Below are positions 22,473-34,499 of a DNA stretch of 64,000 nucleotides, one piece after another. Under the pieces are notes generated by a model. That model ran no database searches, was not told the DNA's origin, and worked only from the letters and a program-made list of their open reading frames with translations. The position numbers and the translations under genes are program-made. The stretch comes from Desarmillaria ectypa (taxonomy: Eukaryota; Basidiomycota; Agaricomycetes; Agaricales; Physalacriaceae). How positions within the stretch are numbered: position 1 is the stretch's first letter; each line of letters opens with the position of its first letter. The stretch spans positions 3,038,001-3,102,000 of the forward strand of contig JAUDYN010000006.1 of NCBI GenBank assembly GCA_030407005.1, in the 5' to 3' direction.

Positions 22473-23832
22473 TGATGTGCTTGGTAATAGTGAGTGACAA
22501 AAGAATTAGGGAATGGCAATGAACACCAATCACACTAAACCTCTTACTACTCTACACTTAATCACCAATATTGAATTTGGGTGGTTTCGAGTATGATGGA
22601 AGCACTCTGCAGACTTCAATAATCAAGTACAATTGTCTTAAAGATGTTTTATTCATTACTAGTGAGTTTATACAAAGTACTACTTGTACTAGTGGGGCAG
22701 GTAAGACACAATTGGATAAGAGTGACTTGGTTTGAGCTACTGCGCTCATTCTGACTGAAACTGCTTCAGACTGGTGGCGCTCTTGGCCCTATACTGCTTC
22801 CTACAAGTGATAAACACTTGACTAGCTGCACTCTTGGCTAACTAGTGGCACTCTTGGCCTAAGAATAAACTATGACTCCAAGAACTTTGCTTGAACTAAC
22901 TTCAAAACACTTCGGACCTTTGCAGGACACAACAGTGACTCTAATGAACTTCAATTCAATGCAATTCTATGAGTGACTTAGCGACTATTAATCACTTCAT
23001 CAAGGTTAAGCACAAAAGCCTTTAATTGGGGACACCAGTTACTATCAGTGAGGGCTCAACTGTGGGGATGGCTTGCCTGCCTTGCACAAGCACCCATTCC
23101 ACTACTTATATACTACTGAGGCAGAACTATAAATATTATCTGGGTATAGGGTATATTGGTAAGGATTTCTTGGCTAGTCATGAATAATGGTGAATAATCA
23201 CACAATAGTCAGTCTAGTCTGTTTTCTTTTCAAATATTCAGTCTAGAGACTCCACAGTTGGTCTTTCCACACCCTTGGCCCAACTACATGCTCTAGTAAT
23301 GCAGTTATATGGATATCCAGATATTGGTGCCTGTAACAGCTATCCAATCATAATCAAGGGTGCAGTCCAGCTCCACTAGCATCAATCATAAGAGATCTAT
23401 ATCAAAATAGTCGGATCTGGGCTCAAGGTTAATCCATTCCTAATTTATTTCTAAGTCTTGTTTCAAGATTGCCATGTGACTAGTTATCCTGACTTAGGTG
23501 TTTATGCCTAGTCCAGTTTGCTAGTGACAGAACTTCATAAGATCTGTGTACTCTGCTCCTGGTTTTGGTGTGCTAGTAGCATCCTTCATTTGCTAGTGGC
23601 TGTATTTCACTTAGTCCTGCTAGCATTCAAGTTACTAGTCTGGCCGGCTGGTAGATTTAACCCACTAATAGTGTTGCATCTAAGTCCTGGCTCTACCAGT
23701 TGCTTACTGCTTTTAACTATCAGCTTGAAGCCTCAGCTATAGTCCTCTATGTATCACTAGTATAGGATAGATGTGCAATAGTATTGTTACAAAATCGCAA
23801 AATCTAGGTGTGAATGTGTAGACAGCATATCA
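22473..23832 (-). repeat. Isolated LTR of element X (inverted)
   Basis: 1,360 bp, TGATGTGC...GCATATCA on the plus strand, an inverted copy of 6814-8155. The flanks AGTAG and CCACA do not form a target duplication. The left neighbour is gag of element D and the right neighbour is pol of a chromovirus, so this is more likely a recombination junction between two X insertions than a simple solo LTR. Confidence 0.75.
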
Positions 23833-26800
23833 CCACAAATGTGGAAAAACCCAAGAAAACTTTTGAAGAGCTTGTACCTCCTCAATATCAAAGCTTTAGA
23901 GATTTGTTCTCTAAAGAAAGCTTTGATGAACTACCAGATTGGAAACCCTGGGATCATGCCATTGAGCTAACTCCCAATGCCAAATCCACATTAGACTGCA
24001 AGGTCTATCCACTTAACTGAGATGAACAGGAACAGCTTGATAAATTCTTGGATGAAAATCTCAACTCAGGATGAATTTGTCTGTCTAAATCCCCTTTTGC
24101 TTTCCCTTTCTTCTTTGTCAAGAAAAAAGATGGCTCACTATGTCCTGTTCAGGACTATCAAAAACTGAATGAAATGACAATAAAGAATCGATATCCACTC
24201 CCATTGATATCAGAACTTATTGATAAGTTATGAGGAGAAAAATACTTCTCCAAACTAGATGTCTGATGGGGATACAATAATGTATGAATCTGAGAAGGAG
24301 ATGAAGAAAAAGCCATGTTTAGAACCAACCAAGGACTCTTCGAGCCTATGGTCATGTTCTTTGGTCTCATAAATTCACCAGCCACTTTCCAGTGGATGAT
24401 GAATGATATCTTTAAGGATTTGATTGCTGGAGGGAAAGTCACCATATACCTCAATGACATCCTTATTTTCACCAAATCCCTGTCAGAACATTAAATCATT
24501 GTCCGATAAGTTCTCCAACATCTGTGAGAAAACAAATTGTTTCTCAAAGCAGAGAAATGCGAGTTTGAAGTACTCAAAACAGAATATCTGAGAGTCATCA
24601 TCAGCAAAGATGCAATCCAAATGGATCCCATCAAGGTTGCAGGAATAGCAGAATGGCCCACTCCAACCAAAAAGAAGGAGCTCCAATCATTCCTAGGATT
24701 CACAAAATTTTACCGAAAGTTTATATGAGACTATTCCAAGATAGTATGACCTCTTATCCAGTTGACTGGAAAAGTAGACTGGACTTAGGAATCAGACCAA
24801 GAACAAGTGTTTACACAACTCAAAAAGTTGATGACCACCAATGTTGTTTTAATGATCCCTTCAGACAACAGGAAATTCCAAGTAGAAGCCGACTCCAGTG
24901 ATGGAGCCATCAGTGCTGTAATAAGCCAGGAACAGAATGGTAAATGGAGACTAGTTGCCTTTATGTCCAAGGCACTAATGGTCATGGAATGGAATTATAA
25001 GATCTATGACAAAGAATTGTTGGCCATTATGCTAGCATTGGAGGAATGGCATCACTATCTCATGGGCACTAAAAAAACCATTGAGATCTGGACAAATCAC
25101 CAAAATCTCCAGTACTTCCAAAAACCACAAAAGCTGAACTGACAACAAGCCAGATGGGTTACTGAGTTGGCTGAATACCACTTTATTCTTCAACATAAAG
25201 CTGAAATCACTAGCAAGAAGGCTGATCTTCTCAGTCGATGAGATAATCATGATCAGAGGAAAGAAGACAATCAAGACATGATTGTTCTCTCCCCTGAACA
25301 TTTTTGGGCATTAATACTGCCCACAACCAAGGAACAAATCATGCATATAAGAGATGCAACCCAACAAAAAGAACAATGGGATCAGGGGATTGAAAAATCC
25401 CTTAATCATGAATGAGGGATTACTCAAAAAAATAAAGTATTGTGGTACAATGGACGCATCTACATCCCTCAAGACATCTCACTCCATGGTGAGATCATTG
25501 CACAATACCATGATCATATCACCACAGGATATCCAGACATAGCAAAAACCAAGGAACTCATTCTACGGGAATATTGGTGGCCAAAAATGAAAAAAGACAT
25601 TGAATTCTACATCAAAGGATATGAAATATGCCAAAGAATGAAGAGTGATACACAGGCAAAGGCTGCTTCTCTTCATCCCAATACAATCCCAGATGTTCCC
25701 TGGACTCATATCTCAGTCGATATGATCACAGGTCTTCCAGAATCAGAAGGCTTTGATGCATTACTCATCATTGTGGACCGTTTCTCCAAAAACATCATCC
25801 TCATACCATGTAACAAAGAATTGTCTGCAGAAGGATGGGCTTTAATGCTCCAGAACCATGTTTACACAAAGCATGGGATGCCACAAGTGGTCATTTCAGA
25901 TCAAGGATCTCAATTTGTGTCAGCCTTTATGAAGGAACTCTATTGGATGCTGAATATCATGCAAAATGCATTCATGGCATATCATCCACAGACTGATGGA
26001 CAGACAGAATGAGTCAATCAAGAGGTTGAAAAATACCTCCACATCTTTGTCAACCACCACCAGATAGACTGGGTAGCATGGCTACCACTTGCAGAATTTG
26101 CTTATAACAATCAAGTTCATTCTGCCACTGGTAAAAGTCTGTTTATGGTCTTATATGGATGAAATCCCCAACTCATCCCCAAGTCCATCCAAAAGACCAA
26201 CTTTGCAAATCCTGCAGCTGTAGAATTCACAGAAACCATGGCCAAGATTTACAAGAAAGTCCATGATACCTTGGAAAAAGCAGCGGTGCAAATGAAAGTA
26301 CAATATGACAAAAGAAAACAGTTACCTCGGGAATACCAAGTCAGTGACAAGGTCTGGCTCAACACCACCAACCTCCATCTACCACAATCAAAAAAGAAGC
26401 TCAACAACAAATGAACTGGACCATTCAAAATCATTGAGAAATCTGGGATGGCAGCATACAAGTTGAAACTGCCACCTCATTGGAAAATACATCCCTGATT
26501 CAATGAGAGATTGTTGACTCCATACAATGCGCCCTCATTCCCCAATCAACAACAACTGCCACCTCCTCCTCCAGACCTCATCAATGGTCAAGAGGAATAC
26601 AAAATTGAAGAAGTACTGGACTCTCATACTCATTGAGTACATGCAAAATGGGGACAACCATCTAGGGAAGTCACTGACTATCTAGTCAAGTGGAAAGGAT
26701 GGACAAGAGAACACAACTCTTGGGTCTGAGAGACAGAAATGATGAATGCCACAGAAGTGATTGTGGAATACAAGGCTAACATTAACCGAGCCTTATACAA

Positions 26801-27011
26801 TACCAAAATCATAACCAAGGACAAGATAGTGACCAACATACTGGATCACGAATACTCTGATAATGGTGATGTCACTTATCTTGCTCAACAAAGATATGGA
26901 TATCAAAAATGGATTATCAACCTGGATAAAGACATATGGAAACACCTGATTAATCAGTACTGGGTTAATCAGATCAAATCACAACTCGACACTCCCAAAG
27001 AAGAATCTTAG
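23833..27011 (+). pseudogene. Chromovirus pol (RT, RNase H, integrase, chromodomain), decayed by point mutation only
   Basis: From KPKKTFEELVPPQY to a terminal TAG the whole 3.2 kb stays in one frame with no indel, but about 20 stop codons occur, nearly all TGA at positions where relatives have Arg. The RT box is changed to YLND (about 24450). RNase H (24870-25140), HHCC finger (25500-25640), DDE core ([21 protein letters not shown]), GPF module (26420) and chromodomain (26680-26730) are all readable. 5' part is missing, replaced by LTR X. The polypurine tract and LTR E follow. Confidence 0.85.
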
Positions 27012-27044
27012 CAGTCAGGACAACTGCTTTAACAAGGGGGTAAT

Positions 27045-27449
27045 GTTATGATTTTTCTGTTGTTTTATCTTATTCCATCATATCCATGATTCCTCACATC
27101 TTATCTTGCATCATTATCACTCTGCATCAACATATCCACTGACAACCACCCCAATTCTACATGGTTGTCACCCCTGTTCAGTCTTATTGGTTCACAAACA
27201 TCCAACTTCCTTAAGGTTTCCTCATGCAACCCTACCATTTCATCTATTAATAACACTGTACTTTCAGGATATAAGTAGAGTAGTTTTCACCATTGTACTC
27301 TACCTTTCAACTAAATTGCAATCATATACCTTCTATTACACCACACTAAAGACTGAGCTTAACTCTCTATTAACAGGTGATTGTCTGAATGCAAGACAGC
27401 CCAGAGAACAGTTTACATCCCAAGTCACATGTTAGACAGGGTCATAACA
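27045..27449 (+). repeat. LTR E (3' LTR of the 23833 pol)
   Basis: 405 bp, TGTTATGATT...GTCATAACA, preceded by AACAAGGGGGTAA. Near-identical to LTR C. It is inserted in, or joined to, a copia RT sequence at 27450. Confidence 0.85.
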
Positions 27450-27450
27450 A

Positions 27451-28539
27451 TCTGGCCAAGTTTGGAATGAGAAATTAAATGCTACCTTTTTGGGACTCAG
27501 ATACACAAGATTGATTAGTGATCAATGTGTGTATATCAGACAGATGGATTCTGGTCCTATAATTGTAGCTGTGCATGTAGACAACATGACACTACTTGCC
27601 CCAGATGATGAAACCATGTCTATTATGAAAGAAGAGCTTAAGAAGAAGCTAAATGTTATAGACATGGGGGAGATTTAATACATATTGGGTATGAAGATAG
27701 ACAGGAATTGGGAGAAGGGTACCATTACATTATCCCAGAAGGCATATATTCTGAAGATACTCAAGCAAATGGGCATGAAAGACTGCAAGCCAGTCAAAAT
27801 ACCTATGGACCCAAATGTATGGCTAGAGAAAATCCCCAAAGATGATTCCTGGAGTGCTGACACAGCCACCAGGCAATATTACCATACTGGTGTCAGATCT
27901 CTGATGTATGCAGCCAATGGATCTCAGCCTGACATTGCACATGCTGTCACAGAATTAAGCAAATACATACAAAATCTGGCCACTGAGCATGTCACAGCTC
28001 TGAAACAAGTTTGCTGTTGCTTGAAGGAGACTCTGGATTTTGGAATCACATATGGAGAGACTACAGATGAACTGATACCCTACTCAGATTCAGACTGGGG
28101 AGAAGACAGGACAGATAGAAGATCAACATCTGGTTATGTCTGTACCTATGCAGGGGGAGCTGTTACTTGGAGTTCAAAGAAACAGCCCACTATAGCTCTA
28201 TCTACTATGGAGGCAGAATATATGGCTCTTTCACACACAACCCAAGAAGTAATATGGTTGCAGGCAATTTGAACTGAATTAGAATTGCCACCTGATGGTG
28301 CAACCACTATTTTTGTTGACAATCAGTCAGCAATCAAATTTGCTGAGAACCCCATATTCCATGCACAATCGAAGCACATAGACATATGGCATCACTTCAT
28401 TCACGAGTGCATGGCTTCAAATGAAGTCAAAGTTCAGCACTGTGCATCAGAGGAGAACTTAGCAGATATATTCACTAAAGGGCTACCAAGACCATTACAT
28501 GAATATCTATCTGCAGGTATTCTAGGAGCTCAGAATTGA
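27451..28539 (+). pseudogene. Ty1/copia pol fragment (end of RT and RNase H)
   Basis: Starts mid-RT at SGQVWNEKLNATF and runs in one frame through VHVDNMTLL (D to N in the active box), the RNase H segment (STMEAEYMAL, about 28210) and the C-terminus LSAGILGAQN. In-frame stops: TAA at 27676-27678 and TGA at 28270-28272. Both stops are also present in the minus-strand copy. The 5' two thirds of the element is absent, cut at LTR E. Confidence 0.85.
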
Positions 28540-28546
28540 GGGGGAG

Positions 28547-28757
28547 TGTTGGGATAGCAATCCCGAGCAAGTACTAGAATGTACTCAAAGGATTGGCTTA
28601 CTCAGCAGGATCAACTTTGGACCATAAAAGTGGACATACATGGTATTTTGTAGTAAGTTCTAGAAGTAGTACAACATGTATTTAAGTAGGACACCTCTTG
28701 CTTGAGAGGCAGTATTTTTACCATCCTTTCTATGTTCTCCTTGCTCTCATTACAACA
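28547..28757 (+). repeat. 3' LTR of the plus-strand copia copy
   Basis: 211 bp, TGTTGGGATA...ATTACAACA, after the purine tract GAGGGGGAG. Compared with the minus-strand copia LTRs, four CpG sites have become TpG or CpA here, showing that this is the older copy. Confidence 0.85.
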
Positions 28758-28883
28758 ACTACCAGTGCATATTTCCCTCCCTATTGGAGCTCATTCCCGA
28801 CCTTTGATAGGTTCACATATATCTAGCAATGAACCAAGGAAAAATATTCAAAGCTAACTTCTTCCCTCCACCCCATTAAATAT
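28758..28883 (+). pseudogene. Left remnant of a host F-box-like gene
   Basis: 126 bp of unique sequence between the two copia copies. Removing the 28884-33446 insertion joins it to 33452, and the reading KANFFPPPH...ISNVCHLIL crosses the junction with one stop. The rest of the 5' end of the gene is lost. Confidence 0.5.
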
Positions 28884-29094
28884 TGTTGTAACAAGAGCGA
28901 GGAGAACATAGAAAGGATGGTAAAATCCTTGCCTCTCGAGCAAGAGGTGTCCTACTTAAATACATTTTGTACTACTTCTAGAACTTACTACGAAATACTA
29001 TGTATGTCCACTTTCATGGTCCAAACTTGATCCTGCTGAGTAAGCCAATCCTTCGAGTACATTCTAGTACTTGCTCGGGATTGCTATCCCAACA
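28884..29094 (-). repeat. Copia 3' LTR
   Basis: TGTTGTAACA...ATCCCAACA on the plus strand; pairs with 33236-33446. Confidence 0.9.
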
Positions 29095-29101
29095 CTCCCC
29101 C

Positions 29102-32100
29102 TCAATTCTGAGCTCCTAGAATACCTGCAGATAGATATTCATGTAATGGTCTTGGTAGCCCTTTAGTGAATATATCTGCTAAGTTCTCCTCTGATGCACA
29201 GTGCTGAACTTTGACTTCATTTGAAGCCATGCACTCGTGAATGAAGTGATGCCATATGTCTATGTGCTTCGATTGTGCATGGAATATGGGGTTCTCAGCA
29301 AATTTGATTGCTGACTGATTGTCAACAAAAATAGTGGTTGCACCATCAGGTGGCAATCCTAATTCAGTTCAAATTGCCTGCAACCATATTACTTCTTGGG
29401 TTGTTTGCGAAAGGGCCATATATTCTGCCTCCATAGTAGATAGAGCTACAGTGGGCTGTTTCTTTGAACTCCAAGTAACAGCTCCCCCTGCATAGGTACA
29501 GACATAACCAGATGTTGATCTTCTATCTGTCCTGTCTTCTCCCCAGTCTGAATCTGAGTAGGGTATCAGTTCATCTGTAGTCTCTCCATATGTGATTCCA
29601 AAATCCAGAGTCCCCTTCAAGTAACAGCAAACTCGTTTCAGAGCTGTGACATGCTCAGCAGCCGGATTTTGTACATATTTGCTCAATTCCGTGACAGCAT
29701 GTGCAATATCAGGCCAAGATCCATTGGCTGCATACATCAGAGATCTGACACCAGTATGGTAATATTGCCTGGTGGCTGTGTCAGCACTCCAGGGATCGTC
29801 TTCGGAGATTTTCTCTAGCCGTACATTTGGGTCCATAGGCATTTTGACTGGTTTACAGTCTTTCATGCCCATTCGCTCAAGTACCTTCAAAATATATGCC
29901 TTCTGTGATAAGGTAATGGTACCCTTCTCCCAATTCCTGTCTATCTTCATACCCAATATGTATTAAATCTCCCCCATGTCTATAACATTTAGCTTCTTCT
30001 TAAGCTCTTCTTTCATAATAGACATGGTTTCATCATCTGGAGCAAGCAGTGTCATGTCGTCTACATGCACAGCTACAATTATAGGACCAGAATCCATCTG
30101 TCTGATATACACACATTGATCACTAATCAATCTTGTGTATCTGAGTCCCAAAAAGGTAGCATTTAATTTCTCGTTCCAAACTCAGCCAGATTGCTTGAGT
30201 CCATATAATGTCAACTTGAGGTGTGCCGCCTTGCCACTCCCATCAGAATATTCAGGTGGCTGTGCCATATAAATGGATTCATTGAGCTTTCCATTTAAGT
30301 AGGCTCCAATGACATCCATTCCATGAATAATCAGGTTTCTTTGTGTGGCAATGGCCATAAGTAGGCAGAATGTGTCCAGCCTAACTATGGGTGCATATGT
30401 CTCAAAGAAATCAATTCCGGGTTTCTGTGAAAATCCTTTCACAACAAGTCTGGCTTTGTGCCTGGTGATTTTTCCATCACCATCTCTTTTCAGCCTGTAG
30501 GTCCACTTGCAATCAACAAGCAACCTATCCTGAGGTAATTCTTCCAGCTGCCATGTGCCTAGAGAAGTCAATAGATTATATTCTTCATCCATTGCTTTCT
30601 TCCAATGATGCCAATCTGGCCTTGTTTTAGCTTCTTCAAGGCTTAATGGCTCATCACTGAGGTTATCTGCAGTCTCCCCCACACATGCATATTCTACTGC
30701 AATATTTGCAGTCTCCAGTGGTTCCTTTGTTACTTCCTGCTGCTTCTCTGGCAATTTCATGCCTCGTGAGGCTGGATTATTAAGGAACCGGTAACTTGGT
30801 GGGGCTACTGATGCAATCTGGACCGATTTGTCATGTGGCTGAATCATCTTCCCACGCCATACAGGTAACTTTGATTTGGTTGCTGGGTCATCAAGGGGCA
30901 TTTCCCCTTTTGTTTCGGCATTCCCGGCACCTGTGGATTTGTCTGAAATATCATCATTTCCATCCAGAATCTGCTCGACTTTGCTCCCTGACTCCCCCTC
31001 GAGCAGTGGAGGATGGGACACAATGTATTCATCATTGTTAGCATTTAGAATGCTCTCTTCAGGGAATATAACATTTCTTGAGGTCTGAATCTGCCTAGTC
31101 TGTGAGTTATAGTATCTCCAGGCTCTTGATTCATCTGTAAGACCTGTAAAGATAAATTCCCTTGATTTTGGGTCGAGTTTTGACCTTTTGTTATCCTGTT
31201 GCAACACCCAGCACTTTGTTCCGAATTCCTGGAGTGTTGAAATGTCTGGTTTTGTTCCACAAAACACTTCTTCTGGGGTTAGATCATTTCTGATGGCCCT
31301 GGTTGGTGATCAGTTCTTCAAATATGTGGCATATGCCACTGTCTCAGGCCATAAAAATTTCGGCAGGTGATGTTCTTCTAGCATGGCACGAGCATGCTCC
31401 ACAAGAGTCCGATTGACTCTCTCAGCGACTCCATTTTGGGATGGTGAATATGTGGCAGTCAGTTCCAACTGGATGCCATTGCTCTGGAGGTATTCCTTCA
31501 CCTCCTCATTGATATATTCCTTCCCATTATCAATCCTCATAAACTTCAGATCCCTTCCAGTGTGGACTTTGATGTATTTTTGATACTGCTGAATCTTCTT
31601 TCGGATTTCTGTACCCTGTTTTGACTTTAGAAAATACAACATTGTCCTCCAGGATTTCCCATCTGTGAAGCTTATGTAATATCTTTCTCCATGGATACCC
31701 TGAGTTCAGGCTGGCCCCCATAAGTCCGAAAATATCATTTCACCTATTTCGGTATAATTCCTTTCAGCTTCTTGTGGAAATGGCTCAGCATGATGTTTGG
31801 CCTGTATGCAGGCTTTGCAATCCTTCTGGGACACTGCCGACTCATCCACATCCATTCCCTTGACCATTTTCTTCCTAAATAGTCTCTTTACTGATCCCAT
31901 CTTTAAGTGGCCCATTACCCGATGCCACTTCTGCCATGATCGGGCCGGTTTTGTCACATGGGCCTGGGTTATTTCTGGCACAATAATATCTAGGCTATAC
32001 AGCTTCGATACTTTATCTCCATGGCCAATCCTTTTGCCACGTGGTGAAATAATATCCATCCGGGATTCCTTGAATTTGAGTTCAAACCTAGCATCTGTGA

Positions 32101-33151
32101 TGTGCCCTAATGATATAAGATTGAATGGTGCTTCAGGGCAATGAATACAGTCCTTTAGAGTGACTGCAGTGGTCTTCCCTCCTTCAACCATTTTAATCTT
32201 AACTGTTCCTCTTCCCAAGCCTTTTGACCTTCCTACACCAATAACTTCATGTCCTGGGGTCTCAACATAGTCAGAAAAATGCAATCTATTCTTGACTATA
32301 TGCTTCGTGGTGCCTGAGTCCCCGATCCATGATGACCCTGCAAGTGCAGTAGGTGTGATGTCTTTTGCCCAAAATGCATAATCTTCTTCATCGGAATCTG
32401 ACTTGGCAACATGTGCCTGAGTCTGGCTCTTCCCTTTCCCCTTCCATTGCTTTCCAGGATTCTTCTTCCCATTTGGGCAATTGACCTTAATGTGGCCAGT
32501 TTCTCCACATCCATAACATGTGATTTTCGGATTAAACTTCTTCTTGCCATGTGCTGCAAGTGTTGTCGTTGGGTCAGAAGTCTTTTCCCGCAATCAGATG
32601 TCTTCTTGGAGAATTCGGGAGATCAATTTGTATGAATCCTTCAAGTCTGCAGTATCCACTGATGAAATGAATGAATTCCATGATTCCGGAAGTGATGTAA
32701 GCAGTGTGATTGAGAAGTCCTCCTCCTCAACAGTCTGCTTAAGGGATGCCAGCTCCTCCTGGTAGGACCTCATAGTCCTAATATGCTCCTCTATGTTTCC
32801 TCCTTCTTCACACTGAGCTCTAAAGAATTTCCTTCTTACAAGGACAATTCCCATGGGTCCCCTTGACTCATACATGTCCTTCAGAGCTTTCCAGGCTTCT
32901 GCCGAAGTCTTAGAACCAGCAATATACACCAGCAGGCCATCTGAAACCCGCAGCCTTATTGTCGAAAGAGCCTTCCTATCACTCTTCTTCCAATCTGCCA
33001 CCAGTGCTGCTTCTGCCGGGGCCACAGAGCTTCCATCGGCATAGTCAATTAGACCTAAATCGGTTAGTATATCGATCATCTTGACTTTCCATGTCGGGTA
33101 GTTTTCTGGGCCCTTAAGGGGTTCAATCCTATACATGGACTGGCTATCCAT
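29102..33151 (-). pseudogene. Copia gag-pol polyprotein with six nonsense codons
   Basis: ATG 33151 starts a single 1,350-codon frame with no indel. Gag (GPENYPTWKVKMIDIL) covers 33151-32600; CCHC knuckle CYGCGETGHIKVNC near 32520; protease WIGDSGTT near 32320; GAG-pre-integrase (HRVMGHL) near 31900; integrase core (FSDLWGP, IDNGKEYINEE) to about 31300; RT (ARLVVKGF, YLNGKL, VHVDDM) 30650-30050; RNase H (STMEAEYMAL) near 29430. Stops are at 32594, 31706, 31310, 30182 and 29369 (all TGA) and 29963 (TAA). The TAA and the last TGA are shared with the plus-strand copy. Confidence 0.92.
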
Positions 33152-33217
33152 TTGGTTCTATGTGTGTACGTAAAGTACAAGAGTGCGAAGTTGGTGATGA
33201 TGTAAGTAGTTCAGTTA

Positions 33218-33235
33218 GGGCCGGGGCCCATAACC
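33218..33235 (-). other. Copia primer binding site complementary to the initiator tRNA anticodon arm
   Basis: On the minus strand the 5' LTR is followed by GGTTATGGGCCC. Its complement GGGCCCATAACC has the form of the tRNA-iMet anticodon arm with anticodon CAT. This matches the half-tRNA priming known for Drosophila copia and yeast Ty5, not a tRNA 3' end. Confidence 0.7.
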
Positions 33236-33446
33236 TGTTGTAACAAGAGCGAGGAGAATGTAGAAAGGATGGTAAAATCCTTGCCTCTCGAGCAAGAGGT
33301 GTCCTACTTAAATACATTTTGTACTACTTCTAGAACTTACTACGAAATACTATGTATGTCCACTTTCACGGTCCAAACTTGATCCTGCTGAGTAAGCCAC
33401 TCCTTCGAGTACATTCTAGTACTTGCTCGGGATTGCTATCCCAACA
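33236..33446 (-). repeat. Copia 5' LTR
   Basis: TGTTGTAACA...ATCCCAACA on the plus strand, followed by the target copy AATAT at 33447-33451. Confidence 0.9.
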
Positions 33447-33451
33447 AATAT

Positions 33452-34499
33452 CAAATGTCTGCCATCTCATATTAAATGACATAGTCTTTGACATGTACTC
33501 TCAGATGCTTTCTCTTATCAGCAACTTCAGTGACCTTGAGGTGATCACTACATCCAGAATCCGCATTGATGACCCCGGTGGCATGGAGCATATTCCCGTT
33601 CCATCCCTTCAGTGTGCTCCTTCTACTCTAGAACTGAATATAGGTGGTGCTTCCCTAGAGTGCCTGTTCTGCCCTCAATCCATGATATCTGTAGGCAACC
33701 TTCATGTCCTCAACGTCGTGGCATTCGAGCACAATATCCTCGCCATCACTTCCCTTCTCTCCCTTAGCAGTTCATCTTTAGAACATTTAACGTTTCTCTT
33801 TGAGGGCTATCACGAATACTGTATGTTATGTCTCTGAATGTCCTGTATGTGTTTTCACTTCTCATCATAGCAGCTGGATACTATGTGGACCTGCGACAGC
33901 TAGGCCACCTTCAGAGCATTTGCACTGGCCTCAGATTTGATAGCTACTCCCTGAATTACGAAGATTGGTCCAACCCTTTCCCACCGATTTTTAAGACACT
34001 TCCATCATCGGTGGAGGATATTTTTATCGAAGTCGGTTTTAGACCGTATGATGCAATTCTGATACCTCAAAAGCAAAAAGAGTGGCAAGAGCTGGATCAT
34101 ATCCTTGCTAGCTATCTATGGAATTTCACAGTAAGGTTGGGGATATTTGTTGACTACACCCTTAGCGATCCCGTACACAAAGACGACATTTACAGTCAGT
34201 GGCCAACTTGTGGTGATATAGAAGAGTATTTTCGAAACTTTTTGGTGGTGGATGGTATGCCCGAAATGAACAAGCTAGGGTGTCTGAATTGTGAGATCAC
34301 GAAAAGTGCATTTGTTGCCCGTTATATCGTTCTTCAACTAATACTTACATCACTATTTAGGTGGAATAAATTTTTCTACCTACATGAGTGGGGAGTGGTA
34401 AACAAACTCATGTTCAAGCCTCAATGTACCGGAGCTTCGTCCAGTGCACAATTATTTGGCGCTGCCGTAACTGCTATCAGATGTGTTTTCTTTTCATGA
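33452..34499 (+). pseudogene. Host F-box/LRR-like protein gene disrupted by copia
   Basis: Exon 33452-33820 (NVCHLILNDIVFDMYSQM...) joins at phase 1 to 33871 after a GTATGT...CATAG intron of 50 bp, and the frame runs to TGA 34497-34499. The pattern of short beta-strand/Leu repeats, a PPIFKTLPSSVEDIFIE segment and the end block FLVVDGMPEMNKLGCL is that of the large basidiomycete F-box-like family whose N-terminus recruits SCF ubiquitin ligase. The F-box itself is not present; it would lie upstream of the insertion. The copia element separates it from 28758-28883, so the gene is not expressed as a whole. Confidence 0.6.

Larger units (their letters stand above)
28884..33446 (-). mobile_element. 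Complete Ty1/copia element with AATAT target duplication
   Basis: 4.56 kb on the minus strand: 5' LTR 33236-33446, primer site, single gag-pol frame, purine tract GAGGGGGAG, 3' LTR 28884-29094. AATAT at 28879-28883 is repeated at 33447-33451. The LTRs are both 211 bp and differ at four sites (about 98% identical), so the insertion is recent. It is inactive: six stop codons break the polyprotein. It landed in an F-box-like gene. Confidence 0.93.

Noticed and set aside
21311..22522. A single 403-codon protein
   Set aside because: Comparison with the other copies shows it is ORF1 and gag accidentally joined by an indel, then running into LTR X.
19584..27449. One intact element bounded by LTRs C and E
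   Set aside because: The LTRs are alike, but the flanks do not match and the interior is broken by LTR D and LTR X, so a single insertion cannot be proven.
33352..33451. ORF start at 33352 for the F-box-like protein
   Set aside because: These codons are inside the copia 5' LTR and are not part of the host gene.
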